Positions 18,724 to 29,187 of a stretch of 64,000 nt of DNA are shown here, piece by piece. Below the pieces are notes generated by a model that did not search any database, was not told where the DNA came from, and saw nothing but the letters and a program-made list of their open reading frames with translations. Source of the stretch: Actinopolymorpha sp. NPDC004070 (GTDB taxonomy: Bacteria; Actinomycetota; Actinomycetes; Propionibacteriales; Actinopolymorphaceae); the NCBI RefSeq assembly GCF_040610475.1, contig NZ_JBEXMJ010000010.1, positions 186,001 to 250,000 on the forward strand, in the 5' to 3' direction. The position numbers were made by a program, and so were the translations under genes. How positions within the stretch are numbered: the first letter of the stretch is position 1; every line of letters starts with the position of its first letter.

Positions 18724-20202
18724 TCACAACGAGATGTCCTCGAGCATCTCGGTCACGAGGGCGGCGATCGGAGAACGCTCCGAACGGGTCAGCGTCACGT
18801 GCGCGAACAACGGATGCCCCTTGAGCTTCTCGATCACTGCCACTACTCCGTCATGGCGCCCGACTCGCAGGTTGTCCCGCTGACCAACGTCGTGAGTCAG
18901 GACAACTCGGGAACCGGAACCAATCCGGGACAATACCGTGAGAAGTACGTTGCGTTCCAGGGACTGTGCCTCGTCGACCACGACGAAGGCGTCGTGCAGG
19001 GACCGGCCGCGGATGTGGGTGAGCGGAAGCACCTCGAGCATCCCCCGGTCGATGACCTCCTCCACGACGTTCGCGTTGGTCACGGCGCCCAGCGTGTCGA
19101 ACACCGCCTGTGACCAAGGCGCCATTTTCTCCGCCTCGCTGCCCGGCAGATAGCCGAGATCCTGCCCGCCGACGGCGTACAGCGGCCGGAAGACCACCAC
19201 CTTGCGGTGCTGGCGGCGCTCCATCACCGCCTCCAGACCGGCACACAGGGCCAGCGCGGACTTTCCGGTTCCGGCCCGCCCGCCGAGGCTCACGATGCCG
19301 ATGTCGGGGTCCAGCAGCAGGTCGAGGGCGACGCGCTGCTCGGCCGAGCGTCCGCGCAGGCCGAACGCCTCACGGTCGCCGCGGACCAGGCGTACGCGCT
19401 TGTCGGGGGTGACCCGGCCCAGGCCGCTGCCGCGCTCGGACAACAGCACCAGGCCGGTGTGGGTGGGCAGCTCACGGGCGGCCTCGAGGTCGACCGTCCC
19501 CTCGGCGTACAGCGTGTCCAGGTCGGCGCCGGCAAGGTCGACCTCCACCATGCCGGTCCACCCGGTCTCCACCGGTAGCTCCGCGCGGTACTCCTCGGCG
19601 ACCAGGCCGACGGCCGACGCCTTCACCCGCAGCGGCAGGTCCTTGGAGACGAGGACGACCTCGCGGCCCTCCGCGGCCAGGTTGAGTGCCACCGCCAGGA
19701 TGCGGGTGTCGTTGTCGCCCAGCCGGAAACCGACCGGAAGAACCTCCGGATCGGCATGGTTGAGCTCGACCCGCAGAGTGCCTCCGGACGTACCGATCGG
19801 CACCGGCTCGTCCAGCCGGCCGTGTCGTACCCGAAGCTCGTCGAGCAGGCGCAGGGCGGTGCGGGCGAAGTAGCCGAGCTCGGGGTGGTGGCGCTTGCCC
19901 TCGAGTTCGGTGACCACCACCACCGGCAGCACGATCTCGTGCTCCTCGAAGCGCCGCAGCGCGTTCGGGTCGGCGAGCAGGACGCTGGTGTCGATGACGT
20001 ACGTGCGGTTGGCGTTCGGATCCGGGAGCGGATCCTCGCTCGACACCGGGCCGGTCCGGGCCGTCAGGTCGTGCTCGTCCGGGTGGCCAGCGTTGGACCG
20101 ACCGGCGTTCGGGTGACCAGCGGAGGTGTCCACAGCCTCGGTCGAGGTCGCCATCGTCGACATCGTCGACATCGACCGCTCGGACGACGCAGATGCAGCC
20201 AC
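18724..20202 (-). CDS. phoH: PhoH family protein with N-terminal PIN domain (PhoH2)
   Basis: 492 aa PIN-ATPase fusion. PIN domain (about residues 55-190) has [33 protein letters not shown] and [12 protein letters not shown] with the acidic metal ligands. The PhoH ATPase has Walker [30 protein letters not shown] and Walker [11 protein letters not shown]. PhoH2 proteins are reported to unwind and cut RNA. GTG 20202 follows AAGGGGG 8 nt upstream; ATG 20172 or ATG 20157 are alternatives. It lies downstream of a cis-prenyltransferase gene on the same strand, an arrangement common in actinobacteria. Confidence 0.92.
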   Translation of the reverse strand: MAASASSERSMSTMSTMATSTEAVDTSAGHPNAGRSNAGHPDEHDLTARTGPVSSEDPLPDPNANRTYVIDTSVLLADPNALRRFEEHEIVLPVVVVTELEGKRHHPELGYFARTALRLLDELRVRHGRLDEPVPIGTSGGTLRVELNHADPEVLPVGFRLGDNDTRILAVALNLAAEGREVVLVSKDLPLRVKASAVGLVAEEYRAELPVETGWTGMVEVDLAGADLDTLYAEGTVDLEAARELPTHTGLVLLSERGSGLGRVTPDKRVRLVRGDREAFGLRGRSAEQRVALDLLLDPDIGIVSLGGRAGTGKSALALCAGLEAVMERRQHRKVVVFRPLYAVGGQDLGYLPGSEAEKMAPWSQAVFDTLGAVTNANVVEEVIDRGMLEVLPLTHIRGRSLHDAFVVVDEAQSLERNVLLTVLSRIGSGSRVVLTHDVGQRDNLRVGRHDGVVAVIEKLKGHPLFAHVTLTRSERSPIAALVTEMLEDISL

Positions 20203-20526
20203 GTTCGGCCCCCTTCGGACCCGCGGCGCGCACCCGGCGCCCGGTCCTGAGTGCGAGCGACTGGCCGGTACCGGCCGCAGGGCCGGGTGCCGGCCCGCCT
20301 CGCGCCGGGGCTGTGCGACCCCGGGGCGCGATCGTCGTGCGTGGCCCGCCCCGCCTGTCGGCGGGAGGAGGACTGCTGCACACGCATCGATGGGCCTCCC
20401 GGACGGCCGGGGATGATCCGGCCCGTCAGCTTCGACGGTACGTGCCGAGCGGGCGGCCGAACAGGGGGACACGCAAGCCGGTGGATGAAGCCCGTGTTGC
20501 GCCCGCCTTGCCGGCGAGCGAATTCG
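20203..20526. other. 324-bp intergenic region between the prenyltransferase and phoH genes
   Basis: Holds two adjacent strong dyads, GGCCGGTACCGGCC (20263-20276) and GGCCGGGTGCCGGCC (20281-20295), possibly a terminator or attenuator ahead of phoH. The phoH frame stays open upstream, but its composition (Arg/Pro/Gly/Ala) and lack of family similarity suggest it is not translated. No other gene seen. Confidence 0.5.
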
Positions 20527-21291
20527 TCAAAGGCCGTAGCGGCGGTTTCGGGCGGCGTACGCCCGGATCGCCCGGAGAAAATCGACCTTCCGGAAATCCG
20601 GCCAGAGCGCTTCGCAGAAGAAGAACTCGCTGTAGGCGCTCTGCCACAACAGGAAGTCCGACATCCGCAACTCCCCCGACGTGCGGATCACCAGGTCGGG
20701 GTCGGGCTGGCCCTTGGTGTAGAGGTGGGCGGCGATGTGTTCGACGTCGAGCACCTCCGCGAGGTCCTCGATGGTGGTGCCCTTGCCGGCGTGCTCGTGC
20801 AGCAGCGCCCGCACCGCTTCGGTGACCTCGCGGCGGCCGCCGTACCCCACCGCGACGTTGACCAGCAGGCCGTCCACCGCGGCGGTGGTCTCCTCGGCGT
20901 CCTTGAGCACCTGGGCGATCCGTTCGGGCAGCAGGTCGCGCGCGCCGACCGGGTGGATCCGCCAGCGGCCGGTCGCGGCGAGCTCGCCGACGAGCCCCCC
21001 GATGACCTCCAGCAGCGGGTCGACGTCCTCCGCCGGGCGGCGGAGATTGTCGGCGGAGAGCATGTAGATCGTGACGACGCGAACGCCCACCTCCTCGCAC
21101 CAGCCGAGGAAGTGCGGCACCTTGGCGGCGCCGGCGTCGTAGCCGAAGCGCACGTCGTCGGCACCCGCCGCGCGCGCCCACCGGCGGTTGCCGTCGATCA
21201 TCACCGCGACGTGCCGAGGCACCCGCTCGGACGGGATCGATGCCGTCAGGCGGCGCTGGTAGATGCGGTACAGCAGGCCGGGCAGGGCCAT
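20527..21291 (-). CDS. uppS: Isoprenyl transferase (cis-prenyl diphosphate synthase, UppS family)
   Basis: 254 aa soluble enzyme elongating allylic diphosphates with IPP in cis configuration to make lipid-carrier precursors for wall synthesis. Signature blocks: VAVMIDGNRRWAR (catalytic Asp), TIYMLSADNLRRP, VNVAVGYGGRREV, DLVIRTSGELRMSDFLLWQSAYSEFFF and LWPDF. ATG 21291 has GGAGG 5 nt upstream. Actinobacteria often carry two such enzymes (short- and long-chain); the chain length cannot be told from sequence by eye. Confidence 0.94.
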   Translation of the reverse strand: MALPGLLYRIYQRRLTASIPSERVPRHVAVMIDGNRRWARAAGADDVRFGYDAGAAKVPHFLGWCEEVGVRVVTIYMLSADNLRRPAEDVDPLLEVIGGLVGELAATGRWRIHPVGARDLLPERIAQVLKDAEETTAAVDGLLVNVAVGYGGRREVTEAVRALLHEHAGKGTTIEDLAEVLDVEHIAAHLYTKGQPDPDLVIRTSGELRMSDFLLWQSAYSEFFFCEALWPDFRKVDFLRAIRAYAARNRRYGL

Positions 21292-21411
21292 CGTCACCTC
21301 CGAAACGCTGGACCGAGGCTACCGCCGCCACCTTCGGCTCCGCTCGGTGACCGGCCGGTACGGCGCCGGGATGTCCCGCCGTCTCGGTGGCACAGTCCCT
21401 AAACTTCCCGC

Positions 21412-22041
21412 ATGCGGATCCTCAAGTACACCCACTCCCTGGTCCGGCTGGAGAAGAGCGACCGGGCGCTCGTGATCGACCCCGGTTCGTTCAGCGAGGA
21501 GGAGCCGCTGGACGGGGCCGAGGCCGTCCTGATCACCCACGAGCACACCGACCACCTCGACGTGGACAAGCTGTCCCGGCACCCCGACCTGCAGATCTGG
21601 ACCAACGCCGCGGTCGCCTCCCTGCTGACCGACGTCGACCCCGACCGGCTGCACGTGGTCGCCGCCGGGGACAGCTTCATCGCGGCCGGCTTCGAGGTGG
21701 GCGTGCACGGCGAGCTGCACGAGGTGATCCACCCCGACCTGCCGCCGGTGCCCAACATCGGCTTCTTCGTCGACGACTCCTTCTTCCACCCCGGCGACGC
21801 GTTCACGGTGCCCGACCGGCCCGTCGACACCCTGATGGTGCCCACGTCCGCTCCGTGGCTGAAGTCCTCGGAGTCGATCGACTACATCCGCGCGGTGCGG
21901 CCGCGGCTCGCGCTGTCGGTGCACGACGGCCTGCTGAACGACATCGGGCTGGGCCTGGTGGACAACCTCGTGGGCGGCATGGCCGAGCAGGCCGGGTCGG
22001 AGTTCCGCCGGCTCGCGTCCGGCGGGTCGATCGACATCTGA
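21412..22041 (+). CDS. MBL-fold metal-dependent hydrolase
   Basis: 209 aa, UlaG-like small metallo-beta-lactamase-fold protein. Zinc motif ITHEHTDHLD is complete (residues about 42-51), with SFFHPGDAF as the later Asp/His region and LSVHDGLLND near the C-terminus. Substrate unknown; relatives include lactonases and phosphodiesterases. TAAACT (21400-21405) lies 6 nt before ATG 21412. It diverges from the cis-prenyltransferase and is followed by a methyltransferase gene 83 bp downstream. Confidence 0.85.
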   Translation: MRILKYTHSLVRLEKSDRALVIDPGSFSEEEPLDGAEAVLITHEHTDHLDVDKLSRHPDLQIWTNAAVASLLTDVDPDRLHVVAAGDSFIAAGFEVGVHGELHEVIHPDLPPVPNIGFFVDDSFFHPGDAFTVPDRPVDTLMVPTSAPWLKSSESIDYIRAVRPRLALSVHDGLLNDIGLGLVDNLVGGMAEQAGSEFRRLASGGSIDI

Positions 22042-22124
22042 CCGGGTCGGTGCCGGGGCCGGCATCCGGCCTGCCCGCAGGCCTGGGGGCCGCGGCGGAA
22101 GCCCGACCTGGGATCGTGGAGCCC

Positions 22125-23204
22125 ATGCCGCGTTATGCCCTGCTCGTGCTGCCCGCCACCAACCGGGTGTACGCCGAGGCCTCGATCGACCTCACCCGCG
22201 CCGAGCTCGGCGTCTTCTCCGCGGCCGTGCTGGACGGGCGGCTCACCGACGTCGCCGAGGAGCGGCTGGGTGGGGTCCCGTACGTCACGTTCGGGGTCGC
22301 CGAGCCGCTGGGCGCCCGTGACGTGGCGTATCTCTCGCAGCTCTCCTCGGAGTACGCGCTGTTCGAGCTACGCGAGCAACGCGAGCTAAGCGGCGAGGGC
22401 AGCGGCGCACCGGTGCTGAGCCCCGTGACGCTGACGCCGCTGGACCAGTTCGACGACGACCTGCTGACGATCCAGAAGTACGTCGGGAAGACCAACGAGT
22501 TCTTCACCAAGCTCCTGCTCAACGTCACCGTGCTGGCCTCGGCCTCCGCCGGTGACATGCTGGACCGGCGGCTGCGGATCCTGGACCCGCTGTGCGGGCG
22601 TGGCACCACGCTCAACCAGGTGCTGATGTACGGCTGGGACGCCGCGGGCATCGAAATCGACGGCAAGGACGTCGAGGCGTACTCCGGATTCCTGCGCACG
22701 TACCTGAAGCGCAAGCGGCTCAAGCACCAGGCGGAGCTGACGCCGATCCGGCGCGACCGCAAGGTGCTGGGCCGGAGGTTCCACGTGACGCTGGCCGCGG
22801 ACAAGGCGGCGTACAAGTCCGGCGACGCGCTCGACCTGACCGTGGTGAACGCCGACACCCGGCGGGCACGCGACTTCTTCCGCTCCGGTTCCTTCGACGC
22901 GATCGTCACCGACGCCCCGTACGGCGTCCAGCACGGAAGCCGGTCCGGCGGGCCGGGCGAGCTGTCCCGGTCGCCGCTGGACCTGCTGTCCGCCGCGTTG
23001 CCCGGCTGGGTGGACCTGCTCCGGCCGGGCGGCGCACTGGGGATGTCGTGGAACACCCATGTGGCCCGGCGTGAGGACGCCGCGGCTGCGCTGACCGCGG
23101 CCGGCCTGGAGGTGTGCGACGACACGGCGTACCTCGGCTTCCGGCACCGGGTCGACCAGGCCATCCTGCGGGACGTGCTGGTGGCCAGGAAGCCTCGCGG
23201 CTGA
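22125..23204 (+). CDS. Trm11/Trm-G10-like RNA methyltransferase family protein
   Basis: 359 aa. An N-terminal half of about 150 residues resembles the substrate-binding part of Trm11-like proteins. The catalytic Rossmann domain starts at LRILDPLCGRGTTLNQVLMYG (SAM loop), continues with AAGIEIDGKDVEAY, and has the amino-methyltransferase motif IV as IVTDAPYGVQHG (DAPY instead of the commoner DPPY). Expected substrate is a guanine N2 in tRNA, but this is inference. ATG 22125 has a weak GTGGAG element upstream. Confidence 0.8.
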   Translation: MPRYALLVLPATNRVYAEASIDLTRAELGVFSAAVLDGRLTDVAEERLGGVPYVTFGVAEPLGARDVAYLSQLSSEYALFELREQRELSGEGSGAPVLSPVTLTPLDQFDDDLLTIQKYVGKTNEFFTKLLLNVTVLASASAGDMLDRRLRILDPLCGRGTTLNQVLMYGWDAAGIEIDGKDVEAYSGFLRTYLKRKRLKHQAELTPIRRDRKVLGRRFHVTLAADKAAYKSGDALDLTVVNADTRRARDFFRSGSFDAIVTDAPYGVQHGSRSGGPGELSRSPLDLLSAALPGWVDLLRPGGALGMSWNTHVARREDAAAALTAAGLEVCDDTAYLGFRHRVDQAILRDVLVARKPRG

Positions 23205-23240
23205 CGCCGACCGGGGCCGGCGGCGGGCCGGGGCCCCCGC

Positions 23241-23840
23241 TCAGCTCTTCGGCTCCTCCCCGGGCTTGCCCTCGGGCCGGTCCTCGGGCCGGTCCTCGGC
23301 GGCGAGCGGGTCGTCCGCCGAGGTGGCGTCCGGCCCCTCCGCGCGCACGCGTTCGACGTGGGCCATCGCCGTACGCAGCTCACCGAGCCAGCTCTCCGCG
23401 TGCTTGCCCACCAGCTTCACGCACCAGGCCAGCGCCTCCGAACGGGTCCGGGCGACCCCGGACTCCACGAGGGTGTCGAGCACCCTCCGCTCGGACTGCC
23501 GCAGCCGGGTCATCACCGGCACCGACAGCGTGGTGAAGGTCTCCCGGGCCTCCCCGCACAGCGCACCCCAGGCGACCTTCTGGCCGGTGGCGTGCTCGAG
23601 CTCGCGGGCGATCCGGATCCGGTCCTCGCGCGTGCGCTCCCGGAACTCCTTGATCCTGCCCAGCTCGGCAGCCGCCCGCTCGGCCGGTGACACCTCGCCG
23701 TCGTGGCGGGGCGCGGTCAGCGTCCCGACGACGGTGATCTCCTCCCGGTCGGTGGTGAGCTCGACGAACTCGAACCACTCCTGTGGGATCCGCCCGGAGA
23801 GCCAGCCGCGGATGCGTTCCTCGCGTTCCTGCCGTGTCAT
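23241..23840 (-). CDS. Uncharacterised protein with C-terminal ribbon-helix-helix-like segment
   Basis: 199 aa, no membrane segment. I do not recognise a named family. The first third is alpha/beta with RIPQEWFEFVELTTDREEITVVGTL. The middle is charged and helical (ELGRIKEFRERTREDRIRIA). Residues about 125-165 read RRVLDTLVESGVARTRSEALAWCVKLVGKH, which looks like a ribbon-helix-helix DNA-binding or dimer motif. The acidic Pro/Asp/Glu tail is disordered. A palindrome with GTAAC/GTTAC-type arms abuts its ATG, which would fit autoregulation. Confidence 0.6.
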   Translation of the reverse strand: MTRQEREERIRGWLSGRIPQEWFEFVELTTDREEITVVGTLTAPRHDGEVSPAERAAAELGRIKEFRERTREDRIRIARELEHATGQKVAWGALCGEARETFTTLSVPVMTRLRQSERRVLDTLVESGVARTRSEALAWCVKLVGKHAESWLGELRTAMAHVERVRAEGPDATSADDPLAAEDRPEDRPEGKPGEEPKS

Positions 23841-23862
23841 GTAACGATGATTACACCATTAC
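23841..23862. promoter_or_regulatory. Palindrome adjoining the start codon of the ribbon-helix-helix-like gene
   Basis: The 22 bp beginning GTAACGATGAT and ending TACACCATTAC form an imperfect dyad with conserved outer GTAA/TTAC and inner TG/CA positions. It is AT-rich compared with its surroundings and touches ATG 23840, so a bound protein would block transcription or translation start. Confidence 0.55.
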
Positions 23863-23903
23863 GGGGACCGAGCAAGGCCGCCGAAGGGGCAATCGGCGGG
23901 AAG

Positions 23904-24239
23904 TCAGGCGGACGTACCGCCGACCGACTGGCGCTCCTTGCGTTCGGCGATCTTCTGCCTGCCGAGCGTGACGACCCGCCCGAAGTTGACGTCCCAGCCC
24001 ACACCGAACACCTTCGGCATGAACAGGCGCCGGTCCTCCGGAGCCCACCAGGCGGACCGCACCTTGTCCACGGTCGGCACGCGGTAGTCATACGGAACGC
24101 CGACGATCCGGCCCTGCCAGGTCCGCTCCGCCGACGGGCGGCGCAGCTCCCGGGTCACCGACGCGGCCACGAGGGCTCCGGTCGTCGCCCAGACCAGCGA
24201 GTCCAGTCGACCGCCGCGCTTCTTCTTCCGCTTCGCCAT
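23904..24239 (-). CDS. DUF5808-like small protein
   Basis: 111 aa. A very basic head (AKRKKKRGGR), a short hydrophobic stretch (LVWATTGALVAASVTREL), then the DUF5808-type block WAPEDRRLFMPKVFGVGWDVNFGR and a charged tail. Domain function unknown; homologues are often membrane-associated. ATG 24239 is preceded by GGAGGAAGC. It sits 37 bp upstream of, and divergent in frame from, nothing else: the YyaL-like gene is upstream on no shared transcript evident, although both read leftward. Confidence 0.65.
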   Translation of the reverse strand: MAKRKKKRGGRLDSLVWATTGALVAASVTRELRRPSAERTWQGRIVGVPYDYRVPTVDKVRSAWWAPEDRRLFMPKVFGVGWDVNFGRVVTLGRQKIAERKERQSVGGTSA

Positions 24240-24275
24240 GCTTCCTCCACTCCTGATCGCCTGCTGGATCCAATG

Positions 24276-26384
<2,109 letters not shown>

Positions 26385-26624
26385 GCCTCCCAACCTACGC
26401 ACGAGCACGGACACTCGCCCCACCTGGCCGCGCTGGTCGCTTGGTGCCGGCTCGCTTCAGGGCAAGCACGACGTGCGCATCACCTTGTCGCCGACGAACG
26501 ACTTCCGGCCACACCCGCGGCGGCGCGGGGCACCATCGAGCAAGTCGAAGTTGACGCCGATCCTTCTTGCAGGTAAGGGGTTTCCGGCGGGAACTGGTTG
26601 ATCTTTTCGGGTAGAATCGAACGC

Positions 26625-28664
26625 ATGAGCGACAGTGGTCAGTCCTTCGGCGGCGACGCGGGTGAAGGCCCGGGTCGCCGCCGGGTGCTGCCTGCGGGGT
26701 TGGCGGACATGCCGCCCGGGCCGCGGCTTGCGGTGCTGGTTGCCTCGGTCGACCGGGCTTTGTGTAACGGGTTCGAGCTGGAGGAGCTGGTCAGGGCGCG
26801 TCGGAAGCTGATCGGCTGGCTTGAGGCCGAGTGCCTGTCCGATGTGAACGAGCTGGCACACACCGCCCCCGGTATGCCTGAGGAGCCGGCGCAACGCAGT
26901 GTCGAGTTGGACTCGATGACCCAGGTCGTTCTGGAGGCTCTGCTGGGGTGGTCCGGCTATCACGCCGATTGGTATCTGACGCTGGCCACCACCCTTCCCC
27001 GCCTACCCCGGGTGCGGCAGGCGCTGGCCTCGGGACAGTTGGAGTTGCCCGAGGTCCGCATCATCGTGGACCGGATCACCGACGCCAAACCGCATCTGTG
27101 GGGCGCGATCGAGGACGCGATCTTCCCCAAGGTGCTGGAACTGCGCGGCGGTCTGCTGCGCGCGAAGGTGGAGGCCGAGGTGGTCAGGGCCGACCCCGAA
27201 GCCGCGGCCAAGCGGCACAAGGCCAAGCGATCGGATCGTGACGTGGCGATCTGGCCGGCCGTCGACGGAGTTGCCGACCTCGCCATCCGCGGACTGTCCG
27301 CGGACCAGGCCGCCGAGGCGTACGGCTACATCGACGCCATCGCCCGCGCGGTCAAGTCCTCCGGCGACTCCCGCAAGCTCAGCCAACTCCGCGCCGACGT
27401 CGCCTACTCCCTGCTCGCCGGCACCGCCGACATCACCGACTGCTCCGCACCCAGCCAGACCGACCAGACGCGCGGCGAAACCGAGCAGGACGAGACTGCG
27501 GCGGACCAGGCGGACCAGGCGGCTCAGAAAGAGTCTGAGCCGGAGCAGTCTGAGCCGGGCAACGCTGAGCAGGGCAACGCTGAGCAGGGCAACGCTGAGC
27601 AGGGCAACGCTGAGCAGGGCAACGCTGAGCAGGGCAACGCTGAGCAGGGAACGGCAGCGGAGGAACCGGCCGGGGATGCGCAGCACGAGCAGGATCACTG
27701 TGCCGTTCACCGGTTCCCCGACCACGACCTGCACGACAGCTGGTGTGAGTGCGGCGACTGCTCCCCGGTGTCGGTCGCCAGGTGCAAGGTGTGTGGTGCG
27801 GCCGCGAAGAACGGCGTCCCGGTCCACGACACCGGCGCCCGCAACACAGCCCGCCAGAACGTGGCGGGCCAGAACCCGTCTGCCGGGGATGCGACCGACG
27901 CCAACAATGACGACGCTCTCACTGCCGGTCGTCCCGCCGTGGGGCAGATCCCGCAGCGGAACCATCGAGCCGGCGAGCCGGCCGACTCCGACCCGCCGGG
28001 GCAACCCGAGCCGCCGGGGCGGCCTGATTCCCCGGCCGGCAACTCTGACCTGCCACCTCCACCGCCCTGGACTTCCACGCAGCCGAGCTGGGGTCCGATA
28101 AAGACGCGCGCCAAGATCCAGCTCAACATGCCGCTCACCACGCTGATGGGCTTGTCCACCCGGCCCGGAGAACTCGGCGGGTTCGGACCGGTCATCACCG
28201 AAGTCGCCAGCCGGATCGTGGCGAACCACCTCGAGAACCCCGAAGCCAGATTCACCGTCGGCATCACCCACCCGGTCACCGGACGCCTCCTGCATCTGCA
28301 TCCGATACCGGCGAGGTTCCTGCGCGGGCTACAAGCCGAGCTGGTGCATGCCCGCGACCAGCGGTGCGTGTGGACCACCTGCCGACGCCCGGCCGCGACC
28401 TGCCATCTGGACCACAACACCGAATACCGGGACGGCGGGGAAACCGGCGTGGACAACATCGCACCGCTGTGCCCACGCCACCACAAGGCCAAAACCGAAC
28501 GCGACTGGAAACTGAAGCAGACCGGGCCCGGCGAACACACCCTCACCGACCCCTTCGGCCGCCAGTACGCAAGCCGAGCACCCTCCCTCACCGACCCAGC
28601 ACCTACCGAACGGGTGTACGCCACGGCAGGTACGTCGGCCGAGGACGACCTGCCACCGTTCTGA
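26625..28664 (+). CDS. 13E12-type DUF222 / HNH endonuclease domain protein
   Basis: 679 aa. Residues about 30-270 form the DUF222 region (FELEELVRARRKLIGWLEAE, ELPEVRIIVDRITDAKPHLW, RGLSADQAAEAYGYIDAIAR). A 230-residue Gln/Glu/Pro-rich linker with six GNAEQ repeats follows, then the C-terminal HNH domain TCHLDHNTEYRDGG and NIAPLCPRHHKAK. These proteins are multicopy in many actinobacteria and behave like selfish or phage-related genes; nuclease activity is presumed. TAGAAT (26612-26617) lies 7 nt before ATG 26625. Confidence 0.88.
   Translation: MSDSGQSFGGDAGEGPGRRRVLPAGLADMPPGPRLAVLVASVDRALCNGFELEELVRARRKLIGWLEAECLSDVNELAHTAPGMPEEPAQRSVELDSMTQVVLEALLGWSGYHADWYLTLATTLPRLPRVRQALASGQLELPEVRIIVDRITDAKPHLWGAIEDAIFPKVLELRGGLLRAKVEAEVVRADPEAAAKRHKAKRSDRDVAIWPAVDGVADLAIRGLSADQAAEAYGYIDAIARAVKSSGDSRKLSQLRADVAYSLLAGTADITDCSAPSQTDQTRGETEQDETAADQADQAAQKESEPEQSEPGNAEQGNAEQGNAEQGNAEQGNAEQGNAEQGTAAEEPAGDAQHEQDHCAVHRFPDHDLHDSWCECGDCSPVSVARCKVCGAAAKNGVPVHDTGARNTARQNVAGQNPSAGDATDANNDDALTAGRPAVGQIPQRNHRAGEPADSDPPGQPEPPGRPDSPAGNSDLPPPPPWTSTQPSWGPIKTRAKIQLNMPLTTLMGLSTRPGELGGFGPVITEVASRIVANHLENPEARFTVGITHPVTGRLLHLHPIPARFLRGLQAELVHARDQRCVWTTCRRPAATCHLDHNTEYRDGGETGVDNIAPLCPRHHKAKTERDWKLKQTGPGEHTLTDPFGRQYASRAPSLTDPAPTERVYATAGTSAEDDLPPF
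27558..27647 (+). repeat. 15-bp tandem repeat, six perfect copies
   Basis: GGCAACGCTGAGCAG repeated six times without error, encoding (GNAEQ)6. The absence of any drift, even at third positions, points to recent expansion. Confidence 0.95.
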
Positions 28665-28825
28665 GGAAGGGCCCGCCGCAACCTCGCGTGGAGACGGGTA
28701 GCGTGCTTCCGGCTCAGCGATAATGGGCCCTGCGGACCTCGGCTGTGCAACCAACCAGGTTGCGAGAGCCCGACGACCAGAGAACCCTGTGAAAACCGTC
28801 GTGCTGTTGAGCACAAGGAGACCTG
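28665..28825. other. Intergenic region with a possible promoter, after the HNH gene
   Basis: GATAAT at 28719-28724 is a good -10 hexamer in a comparatively AT-rich stretch. It could drive the decayed gene that follows. No terminator with a T-tract is visible after the HNH gene. Confidence 0.4.
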
Positions 28826-29187
28826 ATGAGTTCTCTCGTCTAGGTCGCTGATATCAGCAACTTCGTACTCGAAGTGCGTAGAGGTTTCGAGCGCGAGGAC
28901 CCTGGCGAGGATCTCTTCGATCATGACGAAATCATGCAGAATATGCCGCCACCCCGGACCGCCAAGCCGGCGAGGAGCTCCAGATCCATGCGGACGGAAT
29001 CGTCGTTGCCACTGGAGAAATCGGTGCCGCGCGTGCACGGCAGGTCGACTGGGGCGCAGTTCTGTCGTCAATCAGTCAACGTGGCACCGATGTTTCATCG
29101 ACATGGCCGGAGACAGAGAGGGGCTGGGAAAGGGTAACTTTGCCGACCTGGATCGCCGGGCCCAATCCCGTAACAGCTCTAGGAGAT
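28826..29187 (+). pseudogene. Decayed small gene with in-frame stop and frameshift
   Basis: AAGGAG sits 5 nt before ATG 28826, but the frame hits TAG at 28841 after five codons. Reading on in the same frame gives VADISNFVLEVRRGFERE and EDLFDHDEIMQ. From about 28950 protein-like sequence continues in another frame: GEELQIHADGIVVATGEIG, RARQVDWGAVLSSISQRG, WERVTLPTWIAGPNPVTALG. Family not recognised. The 3' end is lost where it meets the peptide-binding-protein gene. The bases here are less GC-rich than the flanks. An antisense reading is also partly protein-like, so this is tentative. Confidence 0.35.

Noticed and set aside
28826..28843. Pyrrolysine-type or programmed read-through of TAG after five codons
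   Set aside because: No supporting context, and the frame also shifts further on; decay is simpler.
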